From: Pseudomonadota bacterium
GTDB taxonomy: Bacteria > Pseudomonadota > Gammaproteobacteria > Burkholderiales > Rhodocyclaceae
Length of the DNA stretch: 64,000 nt
Direction: 5' to 3'
NCBI GenBank assembly: GCA_963205435.1
Contig: CAUJIV010000022.1
Location: 1-64,000 of the forward strand
Shown: positions 10,272 to 19,645 of the stretch, piece by piece
Position numbering within the stretch: the first letter of the stretch is position 1
How the letters are laid out: every line of letters starts with the position of its first letter
Notes under the pieces: model-generated
Database searches by the model: none
What the model saw: the letters and a program-made list of their open reading frames with translations, nothing else
Told to the model about the DNA's origin: nothing
Position numbers and translations under genes: made by a program

Positions 10272-11525
10272 TCAGCCCGTCCTTCGGCGCGGATACTTGC
10301 GCGCCACGTAGGCATCGACGATCGCCTTGAATTCGGCGGCGATGCCCTCCCCTTTCAGCGTGACGGCGCGCTCGCCGTCGATGAACACCGGCGCCACCGG
10401 CGTCTCGCCCGTGCCGGGCAGGCTGATGCCGATATCGGCATGCTTGCTCTCGCCCGGGCCGTTCACGACGCAGCCCATCACCGCCAGCGTCATGTTCTCG
10501 ACGCCCTCGTATTCCAGGCGCCACTGCGGCATGCGCTGGCGCACGTGCGCCTGGATGTCTTGCGCCAGTTCCTGGAACACCGTGCTGGTGGTACGCCCGC
10601 AGCCCGGACAGGCCGCCACCAGCGGCACGAAGGCGCGCAGACCCAGGGTCTGCAGGATCTCCTGGGCGACGACCACCTCCTGCGCACGGTCACCGCCGGG
10701 CTGCGGCGTCAGCGAGACGCGGATGGTGTCGCCGATGCCCTCCTGCAGCAGCACCGCCAGCGCCGCCGTCGAGGCGACGATGCCCTTCGAGCCCATGCCG
10801 GCCTCGGTCAGGCCGAGGTGCAGCGGGTAGTCGCAGCGGGCGGCCAGGTCGCGATAGATGGCGATCAGATCCTGCACTCCGCTGACCTTGCACGACAGCA
10901 CGATGGCATCGCCCGGCAGGCCGAGGGCCTCGGCCTGGGCAGCACTTTCCAGCGCCGAGGCGACCATGGCCTCGCGCATCACCTGGGCGGCGCCCTTCGG
11001 CTGCGGCCGCCGCGCGTTCTCGTCCATGACGCGCGCCAGCAGCGCCGGGTCGAGGCTGCCCCAGTTGACGCCGATGCGCACCGGCTTGGCCTGGCGGCAG
11101 GCAATCTCGATGATCTGCGCGAACTGGTCATCCCGCTTGGCGCCGCGGCCAACGTTGCCGGGGTTGATGCGCAGCTTGTCGAGCGCCTCGGCGCAGGCGG
11201 GGGTTTCCGCCAGCAGCTTGTGGCCGTTGAAATGGAAGTCTCCCACCAGCGGCACCGCCACGCCCATGGCCAGCAGGCGCTCGCGGATCTCCGGCACTGC
11301 CCGTGCCGCCTCCCGCGTATTCACCGTGATCCGCACGATCTCCGAGCCGGCGCCGGCGAGCTGCGCCACCTGGGCGGCGGTCGCCGCCGCGTCCGCCGTG
11401 TCGGTATTGGTCATCGACTGCACGACGACCGGATGCGCGCCGCCGATGGCCACGCCGCCGACCCTGACGCTGCGCGCCGGCCGCCGCGGCAGAGGCCCTT
11501 CCCGCTGTTCCACTACCCTGTCCAT
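10272..11525 (-). CDS. ispG: 4-hydroxy-3-methylbut-2-en-1-yl diphosphate synthase
   Basis: IspG (GcpE) is the iron-sulfur enzyme that converts MEcPP to HMBPP in the non-mevalonate isoprenoid pathway. The 417-residue protein has the N-terminal TIM-barrel motifs [12 protein letters not shown] and LRINPGNVG and a C-terminal ferredoxin-like part. The cluster cysteines appear in [10 protein letters not shown] and in [15 protein letters not shown] lies just upstream in frame, but the adjacent ATG at 11525 is preferred. It sits between rodZ and hisS. Confidence 0.96.
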   Translation of the reverse strand: MDRVVEQREGPLPRRPARSVRVGGVAIGGAHPVVVQSMTNTDTADAAATAAQVAQLAGAGSEIVRITVNTREAARAVPEIRERLLAMGVAVPLVGDFHFNGHKLLAETPACAEALDKLRINPGNVGRGAKRDDQFAQIIEIACRQAKPVRIGVNWGSLDPALLARVMDENARRPQPKGAAQVMREAMVASALESAAQAEALGLPGDAIVLSCKVSGVQDLIAIYRDLAARCDYPLHLGLTEAGMGSKGIVASTAALAVLLQEGIGDTIRVSLTPQPGGDRAQEVVVAQEILQTLGLRAFVPLVAACPGCGRTTSTVFQELAQDIQAHVRQRMPQWRLEYEGVENMTLAVMGCVVNGPGESKHADIGISLPGTGETPVAPVFIDGERAVTLKGEGIAAEFKAIVDAYVARKYPRRRTG

Positions 11526-11544
11526 CAAGCCGTCCCCGAGCGCC

Positions 11545-12360
11545 TCATTCGAGCGTCAGCCGCGCCACTTCGACGCGGGTATGCGGCGCCAGGTCGACGG
11601 CCTCGCCGTTGTACTGCAGCCGGACGGAAGAAGCGTTGCCGATGACCAGCTGCAAGGGCGGCAGGCCCTGCACCGTTTGCGTCGAGCCCTTTGCGTTCAT
11701 CTGCGAGAAGATGGTCCTGCCGCTCGCGTCCCTCACCTCGACCCAGGAGTTTCCCTCGAAGCTGAAGCGCAGTTCGCCGGCGCCCGCCACCGGCGCCGCC
11801 TCGCCGGCCTGGCCCGGCTTGCTGTCTGCGGCAGGCGCCGCCGCAGGAAGACCGGCCGAGGCATCCGGCTGCACCGGCTGTTCCGCCTGTTGCGCGATCG
11901 CCGGACCCGGCGCATCCTGGCGCCACAGCATCCGCAAGGGATCGATCACGTCGAAGTAAAGCAGCAGGGCGACGGCCAGCAGGGCCAGCGCGGCCAGCGT
12001 TGCGGGCAGCAGACTCTTGCCGTGGCGGACATGGGCAACGGGCATCTTGACGCCGACGTCGGCCGGCGCATTGAGCTCGACCTGCGGCAGGGCCGCCCGC
12101 TCGGCCAGCGCATCGAGCAGGGGGACGGCGTCGATCTTCAGCAGCCGGGCGTAATTGCGGACGAAGCCGCGAACGAAGGTCGGCCCGGACAGGCGCGAGA
12201 ATTCCTCGCTTTCGATCGCCTCGATCTGGCGCGGGCTCATCTTGAGCGCCGCCGCGATTTCCGCGATGGTGGCGCCGCGCGCCTCGCGCGCCATGCGCAG
12301 CACGGCGCCTGGGCCCGGCTCCGCCTGCGGATCGCTTGCGGCAGCTGCGGACTCGTTCAC
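11545..12360 (-). CDS. rodZ: RodZ-like cytoskeletal helix-turn-helix membrane protein
   Basis: RodZ links the MreB cytoskeleton to the membrane in rod-shaped cells. The 271-residue protein has an N-terminal HTH_25 domain (about residues 18-85, with [19 protein letters not shown]), one membrane helix (about 117-136) and a C-terminal DUF4115 domain after a proline/alanine-rich linker. This is the RodZ layout. The start is GTG at 12360, overlapping the pilW stop as GTGA, so translation is probably coupled. Sequence divergence in the C-terminal half is normal for the family. Confidence 0.9.
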   Translation of the reverse strand: MNESAAAASDPQAEPGPGAVLRMAREARGATIAEIAAALKMSPRQIEAIESEEFSRLSGPTFVRGFVRNYARLLKIDAVPLLDALAERAALPQVELNAPADVGVKMPVAHVRHGKSLLPATLAALALLAVALLLYFDVIDPLRMLWRQDAPGPAIAQQAEQPVQPDASAGLPAAAPAADSKPGQAGEAAPVAGAGELRFSFEGNSWVEVRDASGRTIFSQMNAKGSTQTVQGLPPLQLVIGNASSVRLQYNGEAVDLAPHTRVEVARLTLE

Positions 12361-13141
12361 TCGAAGCTGCCCTTCAGCAAGGCCTGGTACTCGGGAGAAT
12401 CGGCGAACTTGCGGCGCAACTGGGCGGCCAGGCTCGCCTCGGCCTGGCGGTCGCCGAGCTTGCGCTCGATGCGCAAGCCGAGCCAGAGCGTCTCCGCATT
12501 CGGCTCCATCAGCCGGTGCAGCTCGGTCAGAAGTTTTTTCGCGGCGAGGTAATCACCCTTGCGGTATGACAGGCTGGAGAGGTGGTAGAGGGCCTGAGCA
12601 TTCGAGCCGTCGAGCAGCACGGCGCGCTGGAAGTTGGCTTCCGCAGACTTGTCATCCTTGAGCCGCAGATAGCACAGCCCGGCGTTGGTATAGGGGCGGG
12701 TCGGCGTCTTGTAGAGCGGATTTGCGGCGGCCATTTCGAAATACCTGAACGACTCCCGCTCCCGGCCGCTCTGGCAGAGGAACCAGCCGTAGTCGTTGGC
12801 GATCTGCGGGTCGCCGGGCGCCAGCTGGACGGCGCGATCCAGCGCCGCCTGGGCCTGCGCCGTCTCGTTCAAGACCATGTGTGCCATGCCCATCAGGGCG
12901 AAGCCCGGCGCGTAACCCGGATCGATCGCCGTCGCCAGGCGCGCTTCCTCCATGGCGACGGCAAGATTGCCGGCCTGCAGATAGAGCGCGCCCAGCTCGG
13001 TGTGCGTCTTCGCGCTCTTTTCGGCCGCGCCGCTGGCGGTCTGCTCGGACACCGGCGCGGTGGCCTGGCCGGCGCCGCGGTCAAGAGGGCCGCCGGCGCA
13101 AGCCGTCAGGCAGGCGGCAAGAAGAGGCAGGGTGAGCCGGT

Positions 13142-13145
<4 letters not shown>
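12357..13145 (-). CDS. pilW: Type IV pilus biogenesis lipoprotein PilW/PilF (TPR)
   Basis: PilF/PilW is a TPR lipoprotein that pilots or stabilises the type IV pilus secretin in the outer membrane. The 262-residue protein has a lipoprotein signal with lipobox LTAC (Cys16), then TPR units, for example [20 protein letters not shown] and [16 protein letters not shown]. The latter NDYGWFLC element is characteristic of the family. The ATG at 13145 overlaps the rlmN stop (ATGA). The rlmN-pilW-rodZ-ispG order is conserved. Confidence 0.93.
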
Positions 13146-14259
<1,114 letters not shown>

Positions 14260-14260
<1 letters not shown>

Positions 14261-14685
14261 CAGCGCGGAAAGACTTCCATGGCCGGGAAGAAATAGGCGA
14301 TTTCGACCGCCGCCGTCTCCGGCGCGTCGGAGCCATGCACGGCATTGGCGTCGATGCTCTGGGCGAAATCGGCGCGGATGGTTCCCGGCGCCGCCTTCTT
14401 CGGATCGGTCGCGCCCATCAGTTCGCGGTTCCTGGCGATCGCGCCCTCGCCCTGCAGCACCTGGATCATGACCGGGCCGGAGATCATGAATTCGACCAGG
14501 TCCTTGAAGAAGGGGCGCTCGCGGTGCACGGCATAGAAGCCCTCGGCCTCCTGGCGGGACAGATGCTTCATGCGGGCGGCGACAATGGTCAGGCCGTTCG
14601 CTTCGAAGCGGGAATAGATCTGGCCAATCACGTTCTTGGCCACGGCATCGGGTTTGATGATCGACAGGGTGCGCTCGAGCGCCAT
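14260..14685 (-). CDS. ndk: Nucleoside diphosphate kinase
   Basis: Ndk equilibrates nucleoside di- and triphosphates through a phosphohistidine intermediate. The 141-residue protein begins [15 protein letters not shown] and carries the active-site signature [12 protein letters not shown], in which the histidine (about residue 117) is phosphorylated. A GGAG ribosome-binding site lies about seven bases before the ATG. It is the first gene of the long minus-strand block, with a promoter-like element and an inverted repeat just upstream. Confidence 0.97.
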
Positions 14686-14743
14686 CTGAATGCTCCAGGA
14701 TCAAAGGGTTGGGAAAGCGGCTGAATCTCAAGTTTAACGTGTT

Positions 14744-14772
14744 ATTTTAACAGCAAAATTCGTTGCTGTCCC
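14744..14772 (-). promoter_or_regulatory. Candidate ndk-block promoter with internal inverted repeat
   Basis: Read on the minus strand, GGGACA (14772-14767) and TAAAAT (14749-14744) are separated by 17 bases, a fair sigma-70 match. The spacer holds a perfect 7-base inverted repeat, ACAGCAA and TTGCTGT, with a six-base loop (14750-14769). An operator placed between the -35 and -10 boxes would suit a repressor. The predicted start is about 50 bases before the ndk ATG. The prediction is by eye only. Confidence 0.4.
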
Positions 14773-14910
14773 CTTGGCCGATCGGTGCGCGAGGCAGCGC
14801 GTGCGCACGGCAGGCGGCCCGGTCGCGGCCGGCTTTCGCGGCGGGGCGGGGAATGCAATGCGGGAGGGGGCCGTTGCCCTGGGGCAGGTTGCCGCCGGCC
14901 CGGCGGGCAT

Positions 14911-14926
14911 GCGGCCCAAAGGCCGC
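14911..14926 (-). terminator. Hairpin just after uspA
   Basis: A perfect six-base stem GCGGCC/GGCCGC with a four-base loop starts nine bases past the uspA stop codon. It is not followed by a T-run in the minus direction, so it is at best a weak or Rho-assisted terminator. It marks the end of the TRAP-terC-uspA run. Confidence 0.35.
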
Positions 14927-14934
14927 GCGCAACC

Positions 14935-15387
14935 CTATTTGACCAGGGTGACCGGGATGGGAGCGCTGCGCGAGACTTCGCTTGCCACGGAACCGAGCAG
15001 CAGATGGGTCAGCCCGGAACGGCCATGGGTGCCCATGACGATGCGGTCGATGGCGTGTTCCTCGGCAAAGCGCAGGATGGTTTCGGCGATGCGGCCGACG
15101 GCGATGTGCCAGGAATACCGGACACCCGCCGCTTCCAGCTTGTCGCGCGCCGACTTCAGGGCGAGCTGCCCTTCCTCGCGGTGATAGGCATCGATGTCGC
15201 CGCTCGAGACGAACATGCGCGCATGACCCGAGTCCACTGGGATCTGCACGTTGAGCAGGTGCAGATCCAGCGGACCGGCCTCCTTGATTTCGCGCAGCAG
15301 CAGGTCGATCGCGCGATCGGTGTTGGCCGAGCCATCCACCGGCACGAGGATCCTGGGCGCCGCCGGCGTTTCCGTTTTTTCAGACAT
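14935..15387 (-). CDS. Universal stress protein, UspA family (ATP-binding type)
   Basis: A 150-residue single-domain universal stress protein. The start PRILVPVDGSANTDRAI and the C-terminal GTHGRSGLTHLLLGSVAS match the family; the latter is the G-x2-G-x9-G-S pattern of members that bind ATP. The target or signal is not visible. The ATG at 15387 lies eight bases inside the end of the upstream TerC-type gene, so the two are very probably translated together. The gene is last in the dctPQM-terC-uspA run. Confidence 0.9.
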   Translation of the reverse strand: MSEKTETPAAPRILVPVDGSANTDRAIDLLLREIKEAGPLDLHLLNVQIPVDSGHARMFVSSGDIDAYHREEGQLALKSARDKLEAAGVRYSWHIAVGRIAETILRFAEEHAIDRIVMGTHGRSGLTHLLLGSVASEVSRSAPIPVTLVK

Positions 15388-16120
15388 CGTCCCGTCCCTC
15401 CGAAGATTCGCCCGACGCCACCCTCTTGACGGTCGCCGGAACCGCCTTGCGCTTCGCCAGCCAGCTGCCGACGACGACGACGAATGCCGCGCCGGCTGCC
15501 GCCATGGCATATTTGAGCCATGCCGGATAGGCTTCGAGATGAGGCCTGAGCACCGCGTCGCCATGCAGCATCTCGCCGGCGATCCAGCCAAGCAGGGCGC
15601 CGCCGAAGGTGATGACGACGGGGAAGCGATCCATCAGCCTGAGCACGAACTTGCTGCCCCAGACGACGATCGGGATGCTGACGAGGATGCCGAAGATCAC
15701 CAGCATCAGGTCGCCCTTGGCCGCCGCTGCGACGGCGATCACGTTGTCCAGGCTCATCACGGCGTCGGCGACGATGATGGTGCGGATCGCCCCGAAGAGA
15801 TGGGTGCTGCCCTCGATCTCGCCCTTGCCGTCCTCGTCCTGCGGCTGCAGCAGCTTGATGCCGATCCACAGCAGCAGCGCGCCGCCGACGACCTTGAGGA
15901 AGGGGATGGCGAGCAGTTGCAGGGCGAAGAAGATGAGAACGATGCGCAGGAGGATGGCGCCGACCACCCCCCAGAAGATGCCCTGGTTGCGCTGCGCCTC
16001 GGGCAGGCGGCGGCAGGCCAGGGCGATGACGATGGCATTGTCGCCGCCCAGCAGGATGTCGATGACGATGATCTGCAGGACCGAAGTCCAGAAAGCCAGA
16101 TGCACGACCTCTTCGAACAT
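15380..16120 (-). CDS. TerC-family integral membrane protein (YjbE-like)
   Basis: A 246-residue membrane protein with about seven helices. The acidic intramembrane motifs ILLGGDNAIVIALA and DAVMSLDNVIAVA are the TerC hallmark and resemble metal-transport sites. Relatives of this size are linked to manganese export and metal homeostasis in some bacteria; the substrate here is unknown. It starts at ATG 16120 after a GAGG ribosome-binding site, 69 bases after dctM, with no promoter-like sequence between. It overlaps uspA by eight bases. Confidence 0.88.
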   Translation of the reverse strand: MFEEVVHLAFWTSVLQIIVIDILLGGDNAIVIALACRRLPEAQRNQGIFWGVVGAILLRIVLIFFALQLLAIPFLKVVGGALLLWIGIKLLQPQDEDGKGEIEGSTHLFGAIRTIIVADAVMSLDNVIAVAAAAKGDLMLVIFGILVSIPIVVWGSKFVLRLMDRFPVVITFGGALLGWIAGEMLHGDAVLRPHLEAYPAWLKYAMAAAGAAFVVVVGSWLAKRKAVPATVKRVASGESSEGRDDV

Positions 16121-16189
16121 CGACTCAGGTCCTCGCGACGGCCAGGGTCCGGATCGCGGCGCGGCGGGCGGCAGCGGCTCGCGGCGGCG

Positions 16190-17479
16190 TCACGGAACGA
16201 TCATGCCGAGCTTCTGCGGCAGCCACAGCGACAGCGGCGGCCAGTAGGTGACGAGGGCAAGGAACACCAGCATGGTCAGCAGCCACGGCCAGACCGCCTT
16301 GGTCATGTCGGTCAGGCCGAGCTTGCTGATGCCGCTGGCGACGTAGAGGTTGAGCCCGACCGGCGGCGTGATCATGCCGATCTCCATGTTTACCGTGATC
16401 ATGACGCCGAAATGGACCGGGTCGATGCCCAGCTTCATGGCGATGGGAAAGAGGATCGGCGCGGTGATGAGAATGATCGAGGCGGCCTCCATGAAGTTGC
16501 CCATCAGCAGCAGCAGGATGTTCACCGCCAGCAGGAAGCCGATGGTGCCGAGGCCGCTCGAGAGCAGCCACTCGGAAATCGCCTGCGGGATGTTCTCGTG
16601 CGTCAGCAGGAAGGAGAACAGGACGGCGTTGGTGATGATGTAGAGCAGCATCGCGCTCATGTTGGCCGAGGCCAGCAGCGTCTTCGGCACGTCCTTCAGG
16701 CGCATGTCCTTGTAGACGAAGACGGCGACGAAGAAGGCATAGACGGCGCTCATCGCCGCCGCCTCGGTCGGCGTGAACACGCCCGAATAGATGCCGCCCA
16801 TGACGACGACGATCAGCAGCAACCCCCACACCGATTCGCGAAAGGCCGTGATTCGCTCGCTCCAGCCGGCGCGTCTCTCGCGCGGATAGTTGTTCTTCCA
16901 GGCGCGGCGCCAGGTCGTGAACATCAGCATGGCGGCGAGCACGATGCCGGGGATGACACCGGCCATGAAGAGGGCGCCGATCGAACTGTTGGTCGACACC
17001 GCGTACATCACCATGACGATGGAGGGCGGGATGAGGATGCCGAGGCCGCCGGCCGAAGCCACCACGCCGGCGCCGAACTTGAGCGGGTAGCCGGCCTTGA
17101 CCATCGCCGGGATGAGGATCGAGCCGATCGCCACGACGGTGGCCGGGCTGGAGCCCGAGATCGCGGCGAACAGCGAGCAGGCCACCACGGCGCCCAGTCC
17201 CAGCCCGCCCGGCCAGTGGCCGACCAGCGAGGTGGCGAAGCGGATCATGCGCCGCGCCACGCCGCCGTGGGTGAGGAAATTGCCGGCGAGGATGAAGAAC
17301 GGGATGGCCATGATCTCGAATTTCTCGATGCCGGTGAACAGCTTCAGCGCCACGGCCTCGATCGGCACCTGGGTCATGAAGAAGAGAAAGGTCAGCACCG
17401 TCAGGCCGAGGGCGATCGACACCGGCATGCCGATCAGCATGGTCACGGCGAGCAGGGCGAAGATGATGGCGGTATTCAT
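16190..17479 (-). CDS. dctM: TRAP transporter large permease subunit
   Basis: The large membrane subunit of a tripartite ATP-independent periplasmic transporter; it carries the substrate path and is driven by an ion gradient. The 429-residue protein has 11-12 hydrophobic helices and the conserved segments SGSSPATVVAIGSILIPAM and NLYVASGISKLG of the DctM family. The ATG at 17479 overlaps the dctQ stop (ATGA). Together with dctQ and dctP it forms a complete system, most likely for C4-dicarboxylates. Confidence 0.95.
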   Translation of the reverse strand: MNTAIIFALLAVTMLIGMPVSIALGLTVLTFLFFMTQVPIEAVALKLFTGIEKFEIMAIPFFILAGNFLTHGGVARRMIRFATSLVGHWPGGLGLGAVVACSLFAAISGSSPATVVAIGSILIPAMVKAGYPLKFGAGVVASAGGLGILIPPSIVMVMYAVSTNSSIGALFMAGVIPGIVLAAMLMFTTWRRAWKNNYPRERRAGWSERITAFRESVWGLLLIVVVMGGIYSGVFTPTEAAAMSAVYAFFVAVFVYKDMRLKDVPKTLLASANMSAMLLYIITNAVLFSFLLTHENIPQAISEWLLSSGLGTIGFLLAVNILLLLMGNFMEAASIILITAPILFPIAMKLGIDPVHFGVMITVNMEIGMITPPVGLNLYVASGISKLGLTDMTKAVWPWLLTMLVFLALVTYWPPLSLWLPQKLGMIVP

Positions 17480-18156
17480 GGCCGACCCTCCCCGTCGCCC
17501 GGGCGCGGGTGCAGGTCGTCATCCATGCGATATATGTCGTCCTCCTCGCCGGGCGCCTGGCCGGACGCCCCCATGCCCTCGACATGACCATGGTCATGGT
17601 GCGGCAACTCGCCGTCGCGCACGAACCTGAAGCACACCTGGAGGAAGCGGAAGCACATCAGCCAGGATCCCAGCGGCACCGCCGAGTAGACGGCCCAGGT
17701 CGGCCATTCCAGGTCCGGCGTGGTCGGGCCCTCGAAAAGATTGCCGATGTCGAGGCCGAGGAACTTGAAAATGGCGTAATGGGCGCCGTTCTCCCAGACG
17801 AAGGCGGCGCCAAGCGTGCCGACGATGCCGGTGAACAGCGCGCCGCAAAGCAGTCCGAGAACGATGAATTTCCGGCGCTTGCCCTCGCCCAGGCTGTTGA
17901 TCAGGACATCGACGCCGACGTGGATGCCGGTGCGCACGCCGTAGGCCGCGCCGAACTTGGCCATCCAGACGAACAGGATGATGCACAGCTCCTGCGCCCA
18001 GCCCAGGTCGCGGGCCAGCAGCCAGTCCTGCACGCCGGGAATCGCCAGCCCGGAGGCGTAGCGATGGACGACGGCAATGAAGATGATCAGCGTCGCCGCG
18101 CCCATCAGCAGGGTGACGAACCATTCCTCCAGATGATCCAGCGCTCTCAACAGCAT
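17476..18156 (-). CDS. dctQ: TRAP transporter small permease subunit
   Basis: The small four-helix membrane subunit of the TRAP transporter, needed for function of DctM. The 226-residue protein has helices near residues 15-33, 55-75, 95-118 and 145-165. It ends in an unusual hydrophilic tail of about 50 residues rich in histidine, aspartate and glutamate (ELPHHDHGHVEGMG). DctQ proteins normally end soon after the last helix, so this tail is an addition of unknown role. The ATG at 18156 (MLLRALDHLEEW) is chosen because upstream codons fall in the terminator hairpin. Confidence 0.92.
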   Translation of the reverse strand: MLLRALDHLEEWFVTLLMGAATLIIFIAVVHRYASGLAIPGVQDWLLARDLGWAQELCIILFVWMAKFGAAYGVRTGIHVGVDVLINSLGEGKRRKFIVLGLLCGALFTGIVGTLGAAFVWENGAHYAIFKFLGLDIGNLFEGPTTPDLEWPTWAVYSAVPLGSWLMCFRFLQVCFRFVRDGELPHHDHGHVEGMGASGQAPGEEDDIYRMDDDLHPRPGDGEGRP

Positions 18157-18172
18157 CGTCTCTCCCGGCAAG

Positions 18173-18209
18173 AAAAAACCGCCACGCCCCGGAACCAAGG
18201 GCGTGGCGG
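18173..18209 (-). terminator. Rho-independent terminator/attenuator between dctP and dctQ
   Basis: An 11-base perfect inverted repeat (CCGCCACGCCC at 18179-18189 with GGGCGTGGCGG at 18199-18209, nine-base loop) is followed on the minus strand by six T residues (A-run at 18173-18178). This is the clearest intrinsic terminator in the window. It lies 19 bases after the dctP stop and before dctQ, so it should lower membrane-subunit expression relative to the binding protein, a common TRAP arrangement. Confidence 0.88.
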
Positions 18210-18228
18210 CATGTCGGCTCGCGTCGGC

Positions 18229-19233
18229 TTACAGCTTGCCCGGATCGAAGCCGGTCTCCTTGTACACCGCCTCGATGATCTCCTTGCCGATGCGCGGCTC
18301 CATCTCCTTGTGGGTCTTCAGCATCGCCTTCTTCAGCGCCATGCGCTCGGCCGGCGTCGGCGTGTAGATCTGCGTCCTGCCGGAGGCGCGGACCTTTTCC
18401 AGCGCCTGGTCGTTTTCTTCCTTGGCGATCTTGTTGGCGTAGTCGGTCGCATCGGCGATGGCCTGCTCGAGCTGACCGCGCACGTCGGCCGGCAGACCGT
18501 CCCAGAACTTCTTGTTGGTGATCACCGCATAGCCGAGGTAGCCGTGATTGGTCAGGCTCATGTGCTTCTGCACCTCGTGCATCTTCTGGGTGTAAAGGTT
18601 GGAGTGCGGGTTCTCGGTGCCGTCCACGACGCCGGTCTGCAGCGCCTGGTAGACCTCGGAGAAGGCCATCACCTGGGGAATCGCGCCGACCGAGCGCATC
18701 TGGGATTCCAGCACCTTGGAGGACTGGATGCGCATCTTCAGCCCCCTGTAATCCTCGGGATTCTTCAGCTGCCGGTTGGCCGACATCGACTTGAAGCCGT
18801 TGTCCCAGAAAGCCAGGCCGACGATGCCCTTCGGCTCGAGCTTGGCCATCAGCTGCTTGCCGACCGCCCCCTTGGTGATCTTGTGCAGGTCGTCATAGTT
18901 GTCGAAGATGAAGGGCAGGTCGAAAACCTCGAATTCCTTCGCGCCGAGCGGGCCGAATTTCGCCAGCGAGGGGGCCAGCATCTGCACGGCGCCGATCTGC
19001 AGCGCCTCGACCTCCTCCTTGTCCTTGTAAAGGGTGCTGTTGTGATAGACCTCGAAATTAACCCGGCCCTTGGTCAGCTCCTCGGCCCGCTTCTTCAGGT
19101 ATTCGGCGGCCTTGCCCTTGGGCGTGTCCGCCGCCGCAACGTGGCTGAACTTGATGTTGATCGGCTGCTGGGCCGCCGCGGCCGCCGAGAAGGCCAGCGC
19201 CACGGCGCCGATTATCAGGGAATGCAGTTTCAT
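18229..19233 (-). CDS. dctP: TRAP transporter substrate-binding protein, DctP (C4-dicarboxylate type)
   Basis: Periplasmic binding protein of the TRAP system. The 334-residue precursor has a signal peptide (about 1-21, ending AAAAAQQ) and the DctP fold. The segment MRIQSSKVLESQMRSVGA with the substrate-clamping arginine, and then FSEVYQALQTGVVDGTENP, closely resemble the classical succinate/malate/fumarate-binding DctP proteins. A strong AAGGAGA ribosome-binding site precedes the ATG. The ligand is inferred from family resemblance, not shown. It is the first gene of its transcript. Confidence 0.94.
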   Translation of the reverse strand: MKLHSLIIGAVALAFSAAAAAQQPINIKFSHVAAADTPKGKAAEYLKKRAEELTKGRVNFEVYHNSTLYKDKEEVEALQIGAVQMLAPSLAKFGPLGAKEFEVFDLPFIFDNYDDLHKITKGAVGKQLMAKLEPKGIVGLAFWDNGFKSMSANRQLKNPEDYRGLKMRIQSSKVLESQMRSVGAIPQVMAFSEVYQALQTGVVDGTENPHSNLYTQKMHEVQKHMSLTNHGYLGYAVITNKKFWDGLPADVRGQLEQAIADATDYANKIAKEENDQALEKVRASGRTQIYTPTPAERMALKKAMLKTHKEMEPRIGKEIIEAVYKETGFDPGKL

Positions 19234-19356
19234 GTTCTTCTCCTTTTCATTCGATCATGCTGAAAGGAAATCGCGGCGTTCCGGCTGTAACGGCCGGTTC
19301 GCTCGGAGAGAAAATCCGGCATGAGCCACGGCCTTGTCTCGCCACACCAGCGGCGC

Positions 19357-19384
19357 ATTTTATAGGAAACCGTTGAAAAAACAA
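19357..19384 (-). promoter_or_regulatory. Candidate dctP promoter
   Basis: In an AT-rich island on the minus strand, TTGTTT (19384-19379) precedes TAAAAT (19362-19357) with a 16-base spacer; an overlapping TATAAA is an alternative -10. The predicted start is about 120 bases before dctP. I looked for a sigma-54 promoter (GG-N10-GC), as is common for DctP-type transporters with DctB/DctD, and did not find one. Confidence 0.35.
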
Positions 19385-19611
19385 AAGCGATTTTACAATT
19401 TCGGCAGAGGGAAGCGCGGCCTGGCAGCGTTTTCCGCAAAACCGCGGCCGGCCTCTTCCGGGAACGCCGCGAACCGCTGCCTGGCCCCGCCGGGTCAGGC
19501 GGTTGCTGCCACGGCACTCGCCATGCACTGCGCGGGATTGCTAGGCACCGCACTCCTGCGAGGGTTCATTCCGTTCCCGTTCTGCCAGACCCAGCGAAGA
19601 AGCCGGGCGGC

Positions 19612-19631
19612 GTGGCCATGACGACGGCCAC
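19612..19631 (-). terminator. Weak hairpin after the Mo oxidoreductase gene
   Basis: A six-base stem GTGGCC/GGCCAC with an eight-base loop begins 15 bases after the stop codon at 19646. There is no T-run after it. It may contribute to termination between the oxidoreductase and TRAP transcripts, but it is weak. Confidence 0.25.
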
Positions 19632-19645
19632 CTCCGGGTACTTGA

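Larger units (their letters stand above)
19234..19645. other. 412-base intergenic region between the Mo oxidoreductase gene and dctP
   Basis: No convincing gene lies here; the open frames on both strands lack family resemblance and ribosome-binding sites. The left third holds the dctP ribosome-binding site and the AT-rich candidate promoter near 19357-19384. The right end holds a short hairpin after the oxidoreductase stop. The GC-rich middle shows nothing recognisable. Confidence 0.7.

Noticed and set aside
19234-19500. A sigma-54 promoter for dctP
   Set aside because: DctP-type transporters are often sigma-54 dependent, but no GG-N10-GC element with proper flanks was found.
19230-19621. 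Frames of about 95-107 codons on both strands in the 412-base gap before dctP
   Set aside because: Composition is that of shifted GC-rich noncoding DNA, the minus-strand frame would contain the dctP promoter region, and no family features are visible.
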